A stretch of 64,000 bases of DNA from Myxococcus sp. RHSTA-1-4. Its GTDB lineage: Bacteria; Myxococcota; Myxococcia; Myxococcales; Myxococcaceae. The notes beneath the pieces are model-generated. The model made no database searches, was not told the origin of the DNA, and worked only from the letters and a program-made list of their open reading frames with translations. Of this stretch, positions 52,031 through 60,969 are shown in pieces; the first letter of the stretch is position 1, and each line of letters starts with the position of its first letter. Location: assembly GCF_020037125.1 (NCBI RefSeq), contig NZ_JAIQDG010000005.1:308996-372995 (forward strand). Direction: 5' to 3'. A program made the position numbers and the translations under genes.

Positions 52031-53158
52031 TCAGGACGGATCGGGCTTGGGCGTCTTCTTCGTGCTGGGCGGCAGCGGCGGCGCGGAGATGAGCTCCTGG
52101 GACGGCAGCTCGCCGGTGAGGCTCTTGAGGAAGGCGACCAGGTCGTCCACCTCGGCGTCCGTCAGCGTGCGCGCGAGCTGGTGCTTCGCCATCAGCCGCA
52201 CCATGGTGGGCAAATCACTCACGCTGCCGTCGTGGAGGTACGGGCCCGTCTTCTCCACGTTGAGCAGCGTGGGCACGCGGAACTTGCCCCGGTCGTCCTC
52301 GTTCTTCGTCACGTCGAAGCGGCCGGCGTCCTTGAGGCCCGGGTAGTCCTCCACGAGGCCGAGCTTCTGGAAGGAGGTCCCTCCCACCGCCGGGCCGTTG
52401 TGGCAGGTGGTGCAGCCGGTGGAGACGAAGAGCTGGAGGCCCCGCTGCTCCTGCTCGGTGAGTGCGTCATGCTTGCCCGCCACGTACCTGTCGAAGCGGG
52501 AGGGCGTGGTGAGCTTGCGCTCGTAGGCGGCGATGGCTCGCGCGGCGTTGGCCAGCGTCACCGGCGCCTTGTCACCGGGGAAGGCCTCGCGGAAACGAGC
52601 GGTGTATTCCGGAATTGAGGAGAGCGTGGCCACCACGCGCTTCGCGTCCGGCATGGCCATCTCCACCGGATTGAGGATGGGGCCCTCGGCCTGCGCCTCC
52701 AGCGTGTCCGCGCGCCCGTCCCAGAACTGCGCGATGTGGCCGGCGGCGTTGTAGACGGTGGGCGAGTTGCGCGAGCCCTTCTGCCCCTTGTGTCCGTCCG
52801 ACAGCGGCTTGTTGTCCACGCCATACGTCGTCAGGCCGTGGCAGGTGTTGCATGAAACATCGTGATTCTTCGAGAGACGCGGCTCGAAATAGAGCATCCG
52901 CCCGAGCGCCACCTGGGCGTCCGTGTCCTGGGGCGCAGGCTTTGCGTCCTTCGCCGGAGGGGCCGGACGGAAGAAGTGCGTGAGCTGCTCGGGTGTCAGC
53001 GGCTTGGGCGCGGGAGGCTTCGCCTCCACCGGGGCCGCGACGGCGGGAGCGGCGGCCCGTGCCGGCGCTGACTCCGACTTCCCATCCAGACACGCGGAGA
53101 GAGCACCGGCGCCCAGGGCGGACAGCGTGAGGAACGGGAGGAGTCGAGTTCGGTGCAT
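52031..53158 (-). CDS. Dihaem cytochrome c peroxidase, lipoprotein
   Basis: 375 residues from the ATG at 53158. The lipoprotein signal is LPFLTLSALGAGALSAC. After a Pro/Ala-rich linker the CcpA/MauG-type domain begins with VALGRMLYFEPRLSKNHDVSCNTCHGL. It continues with GSRNSPTVYNAA, HIAQFWDGRADTLEAQA, and the second haem site STGCTTCHNGPAVGG. Distal TGPYLHDGSVSDLPTMV holds a conserved His. Such enzymes reduce H2O2 to water using cytochrome c electrons in the periplasm, here probably tethered to a membrane. Confidence 0.92.
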   Translation of the reverse strand: MHRTRLLPFLTLSALGAGALSACLDGKSESAPARAAAPAVAAPVEAKPPAPKPLTPEQLTHFFRPAPPAKDAKPAPQDTDAQVALGRMLYFEPRLSKNHDVSCNTCHGLTTYGVDNKPLSDGHKGQKGSRNSPTVYNAAGHIAQFWDGRADTLEAQAEGPILNPVEMAMPDAKRVVATLSSIPEYTARFREAFPGDKAPVTLANAARAIAAYERKLTTPSRFDRYVAGKHDALTEQEQRGLQLFVSTGCTTCHNGPAVGGTSFQKLGLVEDYPGLKDAGRFDVTKNEDDRGKFRVPTLLNVEKTGPYLHDGSVSDLPTMVRLMAKHQLARTLTDAEVDDLVAFLKSLTGELPSQELISAPPLPPSTKKTPKPDPS

Positions 53159-53253
53159 GAGGGGCCCTCGCGGAGACCGTGGGACGGGGTTGGACGCTAA
53201 CAGCAACAATGCAGGATGCGTTCCTCTCACGGGTGACATGTCTCACGCTGGCT

Positions 53254-53790
53254 TCAGGCATCCATCAGCACACCCAGACCTGGGAGCGCCACCCTCCCCG
53301 TCTGGCGGGCGCGCAGTGGGGCATCGAGCGGCGCACGAGGCGCCCGGGGCATCGACGAGGTGGGGCGCGAGGCGGGGGCATGGACCCGCCGTGGCGTCAC
53401 GGGCCGAAGCGGAAGCGCATCCACCGCGGGCTCGTTCCGCCCGAAGACGAGCCGGTCCACCAGGTACGCCACCCCAAGCCCCGTGGCCGTCCCCACCGCA
53501 TCCCAGGCCAGGTCCTTGAAAGAGAAGCCCGTCCCTCCCCGCCGGGAGTCATACAGCTCCTTGCCCAGCCCCGCGCCCATGGCCAGCCCCGCGCCGGTGA
53601 GCCACCGCGCCCCGGGCTCCTCGAAGAGGAGCGCGCCCCCGCCATAACCGGCTCCCGCCAGGGTGAAGCACGCCGCGAAGTGCTTCGCCTTGTCCTCCCC
53701 CAACCATTCGTCCCCGGACGCCGCCCTGGCGGGCCCCCCCGCGGGGAGAACGAACAGGACGGCCATGACGTGGAGAGGGAGCGGGCGCAT
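53254..53790 (-). CDS. DUF2279/YfiM-like secreted protein
   Basis: 178 residues from the ATG at 53790; a longer frame to 53886 lacks signal character. The signal peptide (MRPLPLHVMAVLFVLPAGGPARAA) is followed by GEDKAKHFAACFTLAGAGYGGG, which matches the DKxxHf pattern of DUF2279 (YfiM) proteins. GAGLAMGAGLGKELYDSRRGGTGFSFKDLAWDAVG has the conserved KExYD and D residues. It ends with a basic Pro-rich tail. Function is unknown; membrane-associated at the cell envelope. Confidence 0.75.
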   Translation of the reverse strand: MRPLPLHVMAVLFVLPAGGPARAASGDEWLGEDKAKHFAACFTLAGAGYGGGALLFEEPGARWLTGAGLAMGAGLGKELYDSRRGGTGFSFKDLAWDAVGTATGLGVAYLVDRLVFGRNEPAVDALPLRPVTPRRVHAPASRPTSSMPRAPRAPLDAPLRARQTGRVALPGLGVLMDA

Positions 53791-53908
53791 GTCCAGGCAT
53801 GTAGCACCACACGACCCGTCCGGGAGCCCCGCCCCGGAGTGAAGGGCCGCCACTCGTTTTGTGCGTTTTCGAGACGTGGCCCGCACATCATCCTATGCTC
53901 CGGGTCGC

Positions 53909-55012
53909 GTGAACCGACTCGGGCCCCAGTTCACCTTCGAGAAGCAGCCTCGCCGCCATCCCGGGCTGGATGGAGCGCGAGGCCTGGCCGTTGTCGCGAT
54001 GGTGATGGGGCACACGCTGGACGCCCTGCTGACGCCCGCGGCGCGCGCGCTGCCGTGGGTGCAGCACTACTGGACCTTCCGTGGCATCACCGCGCCACTC
54101 TTCCTGCTGGTGAGCGGCTGGGCGGTGGTGGCGGCGCTGGGCACGAAACCCTCGGCGGCGCGGGACATCTATGGCCGCCGGATACGGCGGGCGTTGCTGT
54201 TGCTGTTTCTCGGCTACCTGTTGCACTGGCCGGGCTGGGCGGCGGTGCGGGACATGGGGTGGACGGAGCGGATGCTGACGCACGTCCTCTCCTTCGACGC
54301 GCTCCAGTGCATCGGCTTCGCGCTGCTGTTCGGCTCCACGCTGCTGGCGCTGGCGCCGGCCCGCTGGGGCCGCGGGGTGGTGCTGCTCGCCCTGGCGGTG
54401 GGCGTGCCCCTGGCGAGCGCGGCCATGTGGCGCCTGGGCGCGGGGCTTCCGGGGCCGGTGCAGCAGTTCATCGGCAGCGCGGAGGGCAGCCGCTTCCCCT
54501 TCTTCCCCTGGGCGGGCTTCTTCTTCGCGGGCGCCTTCGCGGCGCACATCTTCAACGTGCTGCGCCCGGGCTGGCCGCAGGGGCTGGCGCTGCTGGCGCT
54601 CGGGGCCGGGCTGCTCGGGCTCACGCACTGGCTGCCGTCGGACTGGAGTCCCACCAGCCCGTGGATGGTGGCGTACCGGGTGGGCCAGGGGCTGATGGTG
54701 CTGGGCGCGGTGAACCTGGCGCCCCAGCGGCTCAGCGGGCTGCTGGCTCCATTCGGACGGCTGTCGCTGTGGATCTACGTGCTGCACCTGCCGGTGGTGT
54801 ACGGCTGGGCGGACATCGCGGGCCTGGCCGGGCGCGTGGGGCCCACGCTGGGGCTGCCCGCCGCGCTGGGCGTGAGCCTGGCGCTGCTCCTGGTCTGCGC
54901 GCTGGTGGCCCGCATCGGACGCTGGGTCCGCGAGCAGATTCGGCCCTGGCGCGCGGGCTCCACCACGCTGGACGCCAGCATCAGCAGCACCCGCGTGAGC
55001 CCTCGCGTCTGA
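53909..55012 (+). CDS. DUF1624-type membrane acyltransferase
   Basis: 367 residues from a GTG at 53909 (MNRLGPQFTFEKQPRRHPGLDGARG); a GTG at 53861 is less likely. LDGARGLAVVAMVMGHTLDALL is the typical start of DUF1624 and heparan-alpha-glucosaminide N-acetyltransferase-like proteins. About nine helices follow, with FRGITAPLFLLVSGWAVVAA, FDALQCIGFALLFGS and FGRLSLWIYVLHLPVVYGWAD. It probably moves an acyl or acetyl group onto a glycan across the inner membrane. The acceptor is unknown. Confidence 0.82.
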   Translation: MNRLGPQFTFEKQPRRHPGLDGARGLAVVAMVMGHTLDALLTPAARALPWVQHYWTFRGITAPLFLLVSGWAVVAALGTKPSAARDIYGRRIRRALLLLFLGYLLHWPGWAAVRDMGWTERMLTHVLSFDALQCIGFALLFGSTLLALAPARWGRGVVLLALAVGVPLASAAMWRLGAGLPGPVQQFIGSAEGSRFPFFPWAGFFFAGAFAAHIFNVLRPGWPQGLALLALGAGLLGLTHWLPSDWSPTSPWMVAYRVGQGLMVLGAVNLAPQRLSGLLAPFGRLSLWIYVLHLPVVYGWADIAGLAGRVGPTLGLPAALGVSLALLLVCALVARIGRWVREQIRPWRAGSTTLDASISSTRVSPRV

Positions 55013-55053
55013 GCCGGGAACGCGGACTCACCGGTCCTTGAACGCCGCCCGGC

Positions 55054-55626
55054 TCAGTGCCGCGGCGGCTCCTCGCTGAACTCCGCGTCCTCCTCGGTCC
55101 GCGCATCCCCCCGCCGCGAGCGCGAAGGCGCACCGGGCCCCTCGTCGAACGTCCCGCTGGAACCACCGGCGAACGGCCCGCCCGGGAACGGCCCCCCACC
55201 CCGCGACGTGTAGAACCCGCCGAACCCACCGGAGCCGAAGGTGGTGACACGCACGGAGCCGTCGCGCACCCGCCGCTCCAGCGCGCGCCGCAGCCGCGTG
55301 GCCACGAAGCGCCGCGTGGGTGGAATCAGGAGCAGCAGTCCCACCACGTCCGTGAACACACCGGGCGCGACGAGCAGCGCGCCGCCCACCAGCACCAGCG
55401 CGCCGCTGAGGATGCCTTCCTCGGGCACCTGCCCCCGGGCCATGGACTCACGCCAGCTCCGCAGCACACGCCCGCCCTCCCGCCGGGCGAGCGAGGCCCC
55501 CACCACGCCCGTCACCAGCACCATGGCGAGGGTGGGCCACAGCCCCACCTGCCGGCCGATGGCCAGCAGCAGGTACAGCTCGATGAACGGAACCACCGTG
55601 AAGGCGAGCAGAAGGTACTTGAACAC
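55054..55626 (-). CDS. fxsA: FxsA-family membrane protein
   Basis: 190 residues. FKYLLLAFTVVPFIELYLLLAIGRQVGLWPTLAMVLVTGVVGASLARREGGRVL is the FxsA core. GALVLVGGALLVAPGVFTDVVGLLLLIPPTRRFV is its conserved second part. A Gly-rich and then acidic tail follows. FxsA is an inner-membrane protein first known for relieving phage T7 exclusion; its general role is unclear. Confidence 0.9.
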   Translation of the reverse strand: MFKYLLLAFTVVPFIELYLLLAIGRQVGLWPTLAMVLVTGVVGASLARREGGRVLRSWRESMARGQVPEEGILSGALVLVGGALLVAPGVFTDVVGLLLLIPPTRRFVATRLRRALERRVRDGSVRVTTFGSGGFGGFYTSRGGGPFPGGPFAGGSSGTFDEGPGAPSRSRRGDARTEEDAEFSEEPPRH

Positions 55627-55678
55627 GCCCCCAACCTAACGCACCGGGCACGCCCGCGCCGGGGAACCGGCCCCGGGC

Positions 55679-56209
55679 TCACTCCCCGTTGAGCCGGGCC
55701 AGCAGCGAGTCCACCACGAGGTACAGGACGATGAAGACGCCGATGGCGATGAGGAAGAAGCGCCCCGACGGCTGGAAGCCCCGTGAGCCGGTGTCCATCG
55801 TCGAGTAGCTGCTCGCGCCCAGGGCCTCGGCCAGGCCCGTCACCTCTCCCGCATAGCGCGCGGTGCGCATGTACTGCTCCACCACCACGCCGTCGTCGTT
55901 GGCGGACAGGGCCTGGCCGAGTTGCGGGTCCACCAGCCTGGCTCCGGCCGCCGTGGCCAGCGCCGCCGCCTCGCCCACCACCTCGCGCATCAGGTCCGGC
56001 CGGTCCGACAGGGGCACGCGCAGCTCGGTGGCCACCACGTTGCCGCCCTCGCGCAGCACGCCCACCTCCACGTCGCCGCCCCGCAGGTGCCACACGCGCA
56101 CGCCGTCCGGCCGGGCGGACACCCGCCGCTCGGCCAGGAGGGCATCCACCCGCGCCACCTCGTACGGGGTGCCCGGAGTCATCGTCTGGAGGAGCAACTC
56201 GTATCTCAC
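55679..56209 (-). CDS. Hypothetical protein with C-terminal membrane anchor
   Basis: 176 residues with no N-terminal signal. The soluble part (MRYELLLQTMTPGTPYEVARVDALLAERRV, WHLRGGDVEVGVL) could be an alpha/beta domain. It ends with one helix (RFFLIAIGVFIVLYLVVDSLLARL), so it is tail-anchored in the inner membrane with the rest in the cytoplasm. It lies 52 bp upstream of fxsA on the same strand. I do not recognise the family. Confidence 0.75.
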   Translation of the reverse strand: MRYELLLQTMTPGTPYEVARVDALLAERRVSARPDGVRVWHLRGGDVEVGVLREGGNVVATELRVPLSDRPDLMREVVGEAAALATAAGARLVDPQLGQALSANDDGVVVEQYMRTARYAGEVTGLAEALGASSYSTMDTGSRGFQPSGRFFLIAIGVFIVLYLVVDSLLARLNGE

Positions 56210-56238
56210 GCGGGTTGCGAGTATACGCGCCCCACGCC

Positions 56239-57537
56239 ATGCCCACCTCTCCCAAGCCCCCGAATCCCCGCCGCGGTGCCAGGCCCTCCTCGCCGCCCCC
56301 GGGCCGGGGCCGCCCCCACGCCCGTCCCGAGAAGCCCGCGCCGGACCGCACCACGCCCGACGTGGCGGCCGACGGCCTGCCCAATGTCCAGCTCCTCCGC
56401 CGGGGCGTGGAGCGCTGGCAGGCCGGCCACCCGTGGATCTACCGCGCGGACCTCAACGGCGACCCCGCCCTCGCCGGTGGCGAGGTGGTGCGCGTGACGG
56501 ACCACCGGGGCTGGTTCATCGGCAAGGCCTTCTATTCGAAGCACTCGAAAATCTCGCTGCGCTGGCTCACCTACGACGACGTGCCGGTGGACGCGGACTT
56601 CTTCCGCCAGCGCCTCCAGGCCGCGGACGAATTGCGCCGCCGCGCGCTGCCGGGCGAGTCCACGTACCGCGTCGTCCACGGCGAGGCGGACGGGATTCCG
56701 GGCCTCGTGGTGGACCGCTACGGCGACTACCTCAGCGCGCAGTTCCTCGTGCCCGCCACGGAGCAGCGCAAGGCGCTCCTCGTGGACCTGCTGCAGGAGC
56801 AGTTCCGCCCGCGCGGCATCGTCAACCGCTCGGACGTGGGCGTGCGCAACCTGGAGGGGCTCACGCCGGAGAAGGGACTCCTGCGCGGCGAGCTGTCCGG
56901 CCCGGTGACGTTCCACGAGGGCCTGGTGCGCATGAGCGCGGACCTGCTGGAGGGCCAGAAGACGGGCGCCTTCCTGGACCAGCGGGAGAACCACGTCATG
57001 GCGGCGCACTACGCCCACGGCGAGGCGCTGGACTGCTTCTCGTACGTGGGTGGCTTCGCGCTGCAGCTCGCCACCCAGGCGAAGAGCGTCACCGCGATTG
57101 AAATCTCCGAGTCCGCCGCGGCCCAGCTCCGGCAGAACGCCGCCGCCAACAAGCTCGGCAACCTGGACGTGGTGGTGGCCAACGCCTTCGACTTCCTGCG
57201 CGACGCGGTGGACGAGGGCCGGCGCTTCGACACCATCGTCCTGGACCCTCCGTCCTTCGCGAAGAACAAGGACGCCATCGCCGCCGCGGTGCGCGGGTAC
57301 AAGGAAATCAACCTGCGCGCCATGCAGCTCCTGCGGCCCGGCGGCATCCTCATCAGCGCGAGCTGCACGTACCACGTGGACGAGCAGGCCTTCGAGGACA
57401 TGCTGGCCTCGGCCGCCGCGGACGCGCGCCGTCGCGTGCAAATCATCGAGAGGCGGGGCGCGGGGAGGGACCACCCCGTGCTGCTGAACCTCCGCGAGAC
57501 GCGCTACCTCAAGTGCTTCGTGCTCCGCGTGCTCTGA
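56239..57537 (+). CDS. rlmI: RlmI-type class I SAM-dependent rRNA methyltransferase
   Basis: 432 residues from the ATG at 56239. A Pro/Arg-rich disordered N-terminus precedes a PUA domain (VERWQAGHPWIYRADLNG). A middle EEHEE-type domain includes VVHGEADGIPGLVVDRYG. The methyltransferase domain has TGAFLDQRENH, DCFSYVGGFALQLA, LDPPSFAKNKDAIAA, and SCTYHVDEQAF. It uses S-adenosylmethionine to methylate cytosine of 23S rRNA (RlmI makes m5C1962 in E. coli) by homology. Confidence 0.9.
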   Translation: MPTSPKPPNPRRGARPSSPPPGRGRPHARPEKPAPDRTTPDVAADGLPNVQLLRRGVERWQAGHPWIYRADLNGDPALAGGEVVRVTDHRGWFIGKAFYSKHSKISLRWLTYDDVPVDADFFRQRLQAADELRRRALPGESTYRVVHGEADGIPGLVVDRYGDYLSAQFLVPATEQRKALLVDLLQEQFRPRGIVNRSDVGVRNLEGLTPEKGLLRGELSGPVTFHEGLVRMSADLLEGQKTGAFLDQRENHVMAAHYAHGEALDCFSYVGGFALQLATQAKSVTAIEISESAAAQLRQNAAANKLGNLDVVVANAFDFLRDAVDEGRRFDTIVLDPPSFAKNKDAIAAAVRGYKEINLRAMQLLRPGGILISASCTYHVDEQAFEDMLASAAADARRRVQIIERRGAGRDHPVLLNLRETRYLKCFVLRVL

Positions 57538-57597
57538 GGTAACGCCCGACCCACCACGTCGACCCCGGCCCGGGAGACGTGCGAGAACAACGAAGTC

Positions 57598-58098
57598 ATG
57601 CGGACGCGGGACTGGGACGAGCAGGAGGACGAGTCGCCGGCGGGAGGCACCCGCGAGCGGGAGCGCGCACTGAAGGAGGTGCGCACCGTCTACCGCCAGG
57701 CGGACGCGGCCTACGCCCCCTTCTCGTGTCCGGCCAGCGGCGAGTGCTGCCAGCTCGCGCGGACGGGCCGCCAACCGTGGCTCTGGCGGCCTGAGTGGGA
57801 GCTGCTGGCCCGGGGCCGCCCGCTGCCCCCGCCGCGCGAGGACGGGGGCTGTCCCTTCCTGGACGCCGCGGGCCGGCGCTGCACGGTGTACGCGGACCGG
57901 CCCTTCGGCTGCCGCACCTTCTTCTGCGAGCGCATCCGCGGCCCGGCGCGCCAGCCGGCGGAGACGGTGGGCGCGCTGCTGGAGCGCCTGGAGCGCGTGT
58001 CCCAGCGCGTGGCCCCGGAGCTGAAGGCCCCGCGCCCCCTGCTGGAGTGGCACGCCGAGGCGTGGGCTTCCGCCACGGAAAGTGACGCCCCGCCGTGA
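57598..58098 (+). CDS. YkgJ-family cysteine-cluster protein
   Basis: 166 residues. The Cys-rich core is FSCPASGECCQLARTG, GGCPFLDAAGRRCTVYADRPFGCRTFFCER. The C-(x)-C-C, C, C-xx-P-xx-C-R layout is that of the YkgJ / CxxCxxCC family, proposed to bind zinc or an iron-sulfur cluster. The N-terminus is charged and helical. It is cytoplasmic. Function is unknown. Confidence 0.9.
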   Translation: MRTRDWDEQEDESPAGGTRERERALKEVRTVYRQADAAYAPFSCPASGECCQLARTGRQPWLWRPEWELLARGRPLPPPREDGGCPFLDAAGRRCTVYADRPFGCRTFFCERIRGPARQPAETVGALLERLERVSQRVAPELKAPRPLLEWHAEAWASATESDAPP

Positions 58099-58225
58099 TT
58101 CAGCCCTCCAGACTCGCGGCATCGCGGGAATTCAAGAACACCTGTATCGGGCGCGTGCGGAACCGCGGATCAGGACGGCCGGGGCGGTGGTATGCCGTGG
58201 GTCGGGCTCAGGTAGGAGAAGGATG

Positions 58226-58612
58226 ATGAGGGCGGTAGGGAAGCGGCGATGGCTCACCGTGGCGATGCTGGTCGCGGGCGCCGTCGTGGGCTGCCAGGGC
58301 GGTGGCGGTGGTGCCGTCGCCGATGCCCTCATCAACACGGGCATCGCCATGGGCAGCGCCGCCGTGCAGCGCGCCGCCGGAGGCTGCTACGCCAACTGCC
58401 CGGTGGGCACCGCGTGTGACGCGGCCACCGGCTACTGCCTTCCCCTGCCCTGCCGAGGCCGGTGTCGCTCGGACGAGCGCTGCGTGCAGGTGGGGACCGC
58501 GGAGCGTTGCGAGTCCCTGGCCCTGCCCGAGGGCGGGCTGGACGTACGCCCCGCCCCGCCGCCCGAGACACCTTCGGATGCTCCCAGGAAGGAGTCGGTG
58601 CCTTCTCCGTGA
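58226..58612 (+). CDS. Small Cys-rich lipoprotein
   Basis: 128 residues from the ATG at 58226, with AGGAG 7 bases upstream; the ATG at 58223 is closer to the site. The signal peptide (RRWLTVAMLVAGAVVGC) has the lipobox VVGC. A Gly-rich linker is followed by about 45 residues with eight cysteines (CYANCPVGTACDAATGYC, CRGRCRSDERC) that suggest a disulfide-rich surface domain, then a Pro-rich tail. Its stop overlaps the glycerate kinase start (GTGA). Confidence 0.8.
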   Translation: MRAVGKRRWLTVAMLVAGAVVGCQGGGGGAVADALINTGIAMGSAAVQRAAGGCYANCPVGTACDAATGYCLPLPCRGRCRSDERCVQVGTAERCESLALPEGGLDVRPAPPPETPSDAPRKESVPSP

Positions 58613-59724
58613 TTTCTCCCCGCTGGCTCGTCGCACCGCAGGAATTCAAGGGAACCCTCACCGCCGCCGAGGCCGCGGAGGCGATGGCGAAGGGCATACG
58701 TGAGTCCTCGCCGGAGGTGGTGCTGGACGTCGCGCCGCTGGCGGACGGCGGCCCCGGTACCGTGGACGCGCTGCTGGCGGGCACCCGGGGCGAGCGCCGC
58801 CGGCAGGTGGTGCGCGGGCCGCTGGGCGCGCCCGTGGAGGCGAGCTGGGCGCTGCTGGATGACGGGCGCATCGCGGTGGTGGAGATGGCGGCGGCCTCCG
58901 GCCTGTCGCTCGTGCCGCCGGAGGCGCGGGACGCGCGTGGGGCCTCCACGTACGGCACGGGCGAGCTGCTGCGCTCGGCGCTGGAGTCGGGCTGCGAGCG
59001 CATCATCCTGGGCCTGGGAGGCAGCGCCACCACGGACGCGGGCACGGGCGCGCTGTCCGCGCTGGGCTACCGCTTCCTGGACGCGCACGGGCAGCCGCTG
59101 CCGCCCGGGGGCGCGGCGCTCTCCGGGCTCGCCCGGGTGGACGCGAGCGGCGTGCACCCGAAGCTGGGCACGGTGGAGCTGCTGGGCGCCACGGACGTCA
59201 CCTCACCGCTGCTGGGGCCGGACGGAGCGGCGCGCCTCTTCGGCCCGCAGAAGGGCGCGGACGCGGCGGCGGTGGAGGAGCTGGAGGCGGCGCTGGCGCA
59301 CCTGGCGTCCGTCGTCGGGGACAGGGCGGTGGGCTGGCCCGGCGCGGGCGCGGCGGGCGGCTTCGGCTTCGGGCTGGTGTCGCTGGCGGGCGCGCGGCTG
59401 GTGCCCGGCTACGAGCTGGTGTCCCGCGCACTGGGGCTGGAGCGGCGGGTGCTGCTGGCGGACGTGGTGCTCACGGGCGAGGGCCGCTTCGACCGGCAGA
59501 CGTCGCTGGGCAAGGGCCCCGGCGGGCTGGCGCGGCTGGCCCGCGAGCACGGCACGCCGGTGGTGCTCTTCGCCGGCAGCGTGAAGCGCGAGGACGGGCT
59601 GGAGCTGGACCTCTTCCACGAGGTGGTGGAGCTGGCCTCCCAGGCGCAGCCCGGAGAGCCGGCCTCGAAGGTGCTGTGCGAGGCCACCGCGCGCTGGGCC
59701 GCGGCGCGCCTCAAGGGGCGCTGA
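58609..59724 (+). CDS. Glycerate kinase (GarK/GlxK family)
   Basis: 371 residues from a GTG at 58609 that overlaps the previous stop by 4 bp; the AAGGAG site is rather far (about 14 bases). The family motifs are VAPQEFKGTLTAAEAAEAMAKGI, APLADGGPGTVDALLAG, MAAASGLSLVP, ILGLGGSATTDAGTGALSALG, and LTGEGRFDRQTSLGKGPGG. The enzyme phosphorylates D-glycerate (2-phosphoglycerate product in this family) in glyoxylate and serine-related metabolism. It ends 12 bp before the convergent gene. Confidence 0.92.
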   Translation: MISPRWLVAPQEFKGTLTAAEAAEAMAKGIRESSPEVVLDVAPLADGGPGTVDALLAGTRGERRRQVVRGPLGAPVEASWALLDDGRIAVVEMAAASGLSLVPPEARDARGASTYGTGELLRSALESGCERIILGLGGSATTDAGTGALSALGYRFLDAHGQPLPPGGAALSGLARVDASGVHPKLGTVELLGATDVTSPLLGPDGAARLFGPQKGADAAAVEELEAALAHLASVVGDRAVGWPGAGAAGGFGFGLVSLAGARLVPGYELVSRALGLERRVLLADVVLTGEGRFDRQTSLGKGPGGLARLAREHGTPVVLFAGSVKREDGLELDLFHEVVELASQAQPGEPASKVLCEATARWAAARLKGR

Positions 59725-59736
59725 GCCCCACGCCGG

Positions 59737-60957
59737 CTACCCCGTGGCGCCCGCGTCCTTCCCCTTCTCCTTCAGCGGCTTCGGCGCCGCCGCGGGAGGC
59801 TTCGCGGGGGGCGACAGCCCCTCCAGGCGCCAGCGGGTGAGCGCGTCCTTCGCCGAGTCGTACATGACGAGCGACGTCTTGCCTCCCGTCCAGAGCAGCT
59901 CCACGCCGGACTCCGGCACCACGCCGAGCGCCAGCGGCCTGCCCGGCACGGCGCCCACCTGCTGCGCGTAGAGGTGCGTGCGGCCCGCGCCCTCCAGCGA
60001 ATAGGAGACCCAGTCGTCCTCGGGCGAGAGCGCGCCGAGGGTCAGCGTCTCTCCATCGGCGTACTTCGCGAGCCGCACCGGCGCGGCGGCCTCCGGGCCC
60101 CAGGCAATCCGCCAGACGCCGGGCTCCGCGGCCTCCTTCTTCTCGCCCTTCTCGCCGCTTGCCGGGGGAGTCTCCCGGCCCAGCGCCACCAGCGCCACCG
60201 GGCGCGCGGGGTGCAGCAACAGGGACTGCACGGAGAGGCCGTCCACCGCCAGCTTGCGCAGGGCCAGCGCCAGCGGGTGCTCCGGCTGCGGCTTGCCCAG
60301 GTCGGGCCCGTACAGCTCCAGCGCGGCGCCCGGCCGCTGCACCGCCACCAGCCCGGCACCCGCGTCCCACTTCACCGCGCCCACCACCGAGCCCAGCGCC
60401 AGCGAGCCCAGCTCCACCCGCTTCTCGCCCTGCAGGCGGAAGCTGCGCAGCCGGAAGTCGAGGCGGTCCTCGTCGAGGTAGTGCGTGGTGTCCTCCAGCT
60501 CCACGACGAACACCAGCGGCTCCCGGGACACCCAGCTCCCGCGAACACCCATCTCCTCCAGGATGTTCGCCATGCTCCACGTCTGCGCCTTCTGCCACTT
60601 GAGGTCGTACACCACCAGGCGGCGCGACTGGAGATAGGCGAGCTGCCCCGGCATCGGAGGCTGCAACGCACGCAGCGTCCCGCCGGACACCTGCTCCAGG
60701 TACTCGTCGTCCACCTCCACCGGGCGTGGCTTCTCGTCCCCCAGTTGCAGCAGCCACAGCTTGTCATCCAGCGTGATGACCGCCACCGCGTCCGGCACCG
60801 GGGCCGGCACGAGCAGGGCCACCTTGTTCCACGGGAAGGGGAAGGGCGTCTTCAGGGGCGCGGCGGGCGCGGGCAGACCGGGAGACAGCAGGAAGGGGTC
60901 CTTGGGTGGAGGCGGCGCCTTGCCACCACCACCGCCGCCGGCGTTGTCGAGAGTCAT
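59737..60957 (-). CDS. Propeller-like protein of the VgrG module
   Basis: 406 residues, starting 12 bp after the LysM-amidohydrolase gene and clearly in its operon. There is no signal peptide. A Gly/Pro-rich N-terminus (residues 6-45) precedes repeated beta blades such as VALLVPAPVPDAVAVITLDDKLWLLQLG, GQLAYLQSRRLVVYDLKWQKAQTW, FVVELEDTTHYLDEDRLDFRLRSFRL, and SLLLHPARPVALVALG. A low-complexity Lys/Pro tail ends the protein. The pattern suggests a WD40- or YVTN-like propeller. In this context it could be an effector partner, adaptor or immunity protein of the type VI module; the role is undetermined. Confidence 0.75.
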   Translation of the reverse strand: MTLDNAGGGGGGKAPPPPKDPFLLSPGLPAPAAPLKTPFPFPWNKVALLVPAPVPDAVAVITLDDKLWLLQLGDEKPRPVEVDDEYLEQVSGGTLRALQPPMPGQLAYLQSRRLVVYDLKWQKAQTWSMANILEEMGVRGSWVSREPLVFVVELEDTTHYLDEDRLDFRLRSFRLQGEKRVELGSLALGSVVGAVKWDAGAGLVAVQRPGAALELYGPDLGKPQPEHPLALALRKLAVDGLSVQSLLLHPARPVALVALGRETPPASGEKGEKKEAAEPGVWRIAWGPEAAAPVRLAKYADGETLTLGALSPEDDWVSYSLEGAGRTHLYAQQVGAVPGRPLALGVVPESGVELLWTGGKTSLVMYDSAKDALTRWRLEGLSPPAKPPAAAPKPLKEKGKDAGATG

Positions 60958-60969
60958 GGCCCGGAGCTC

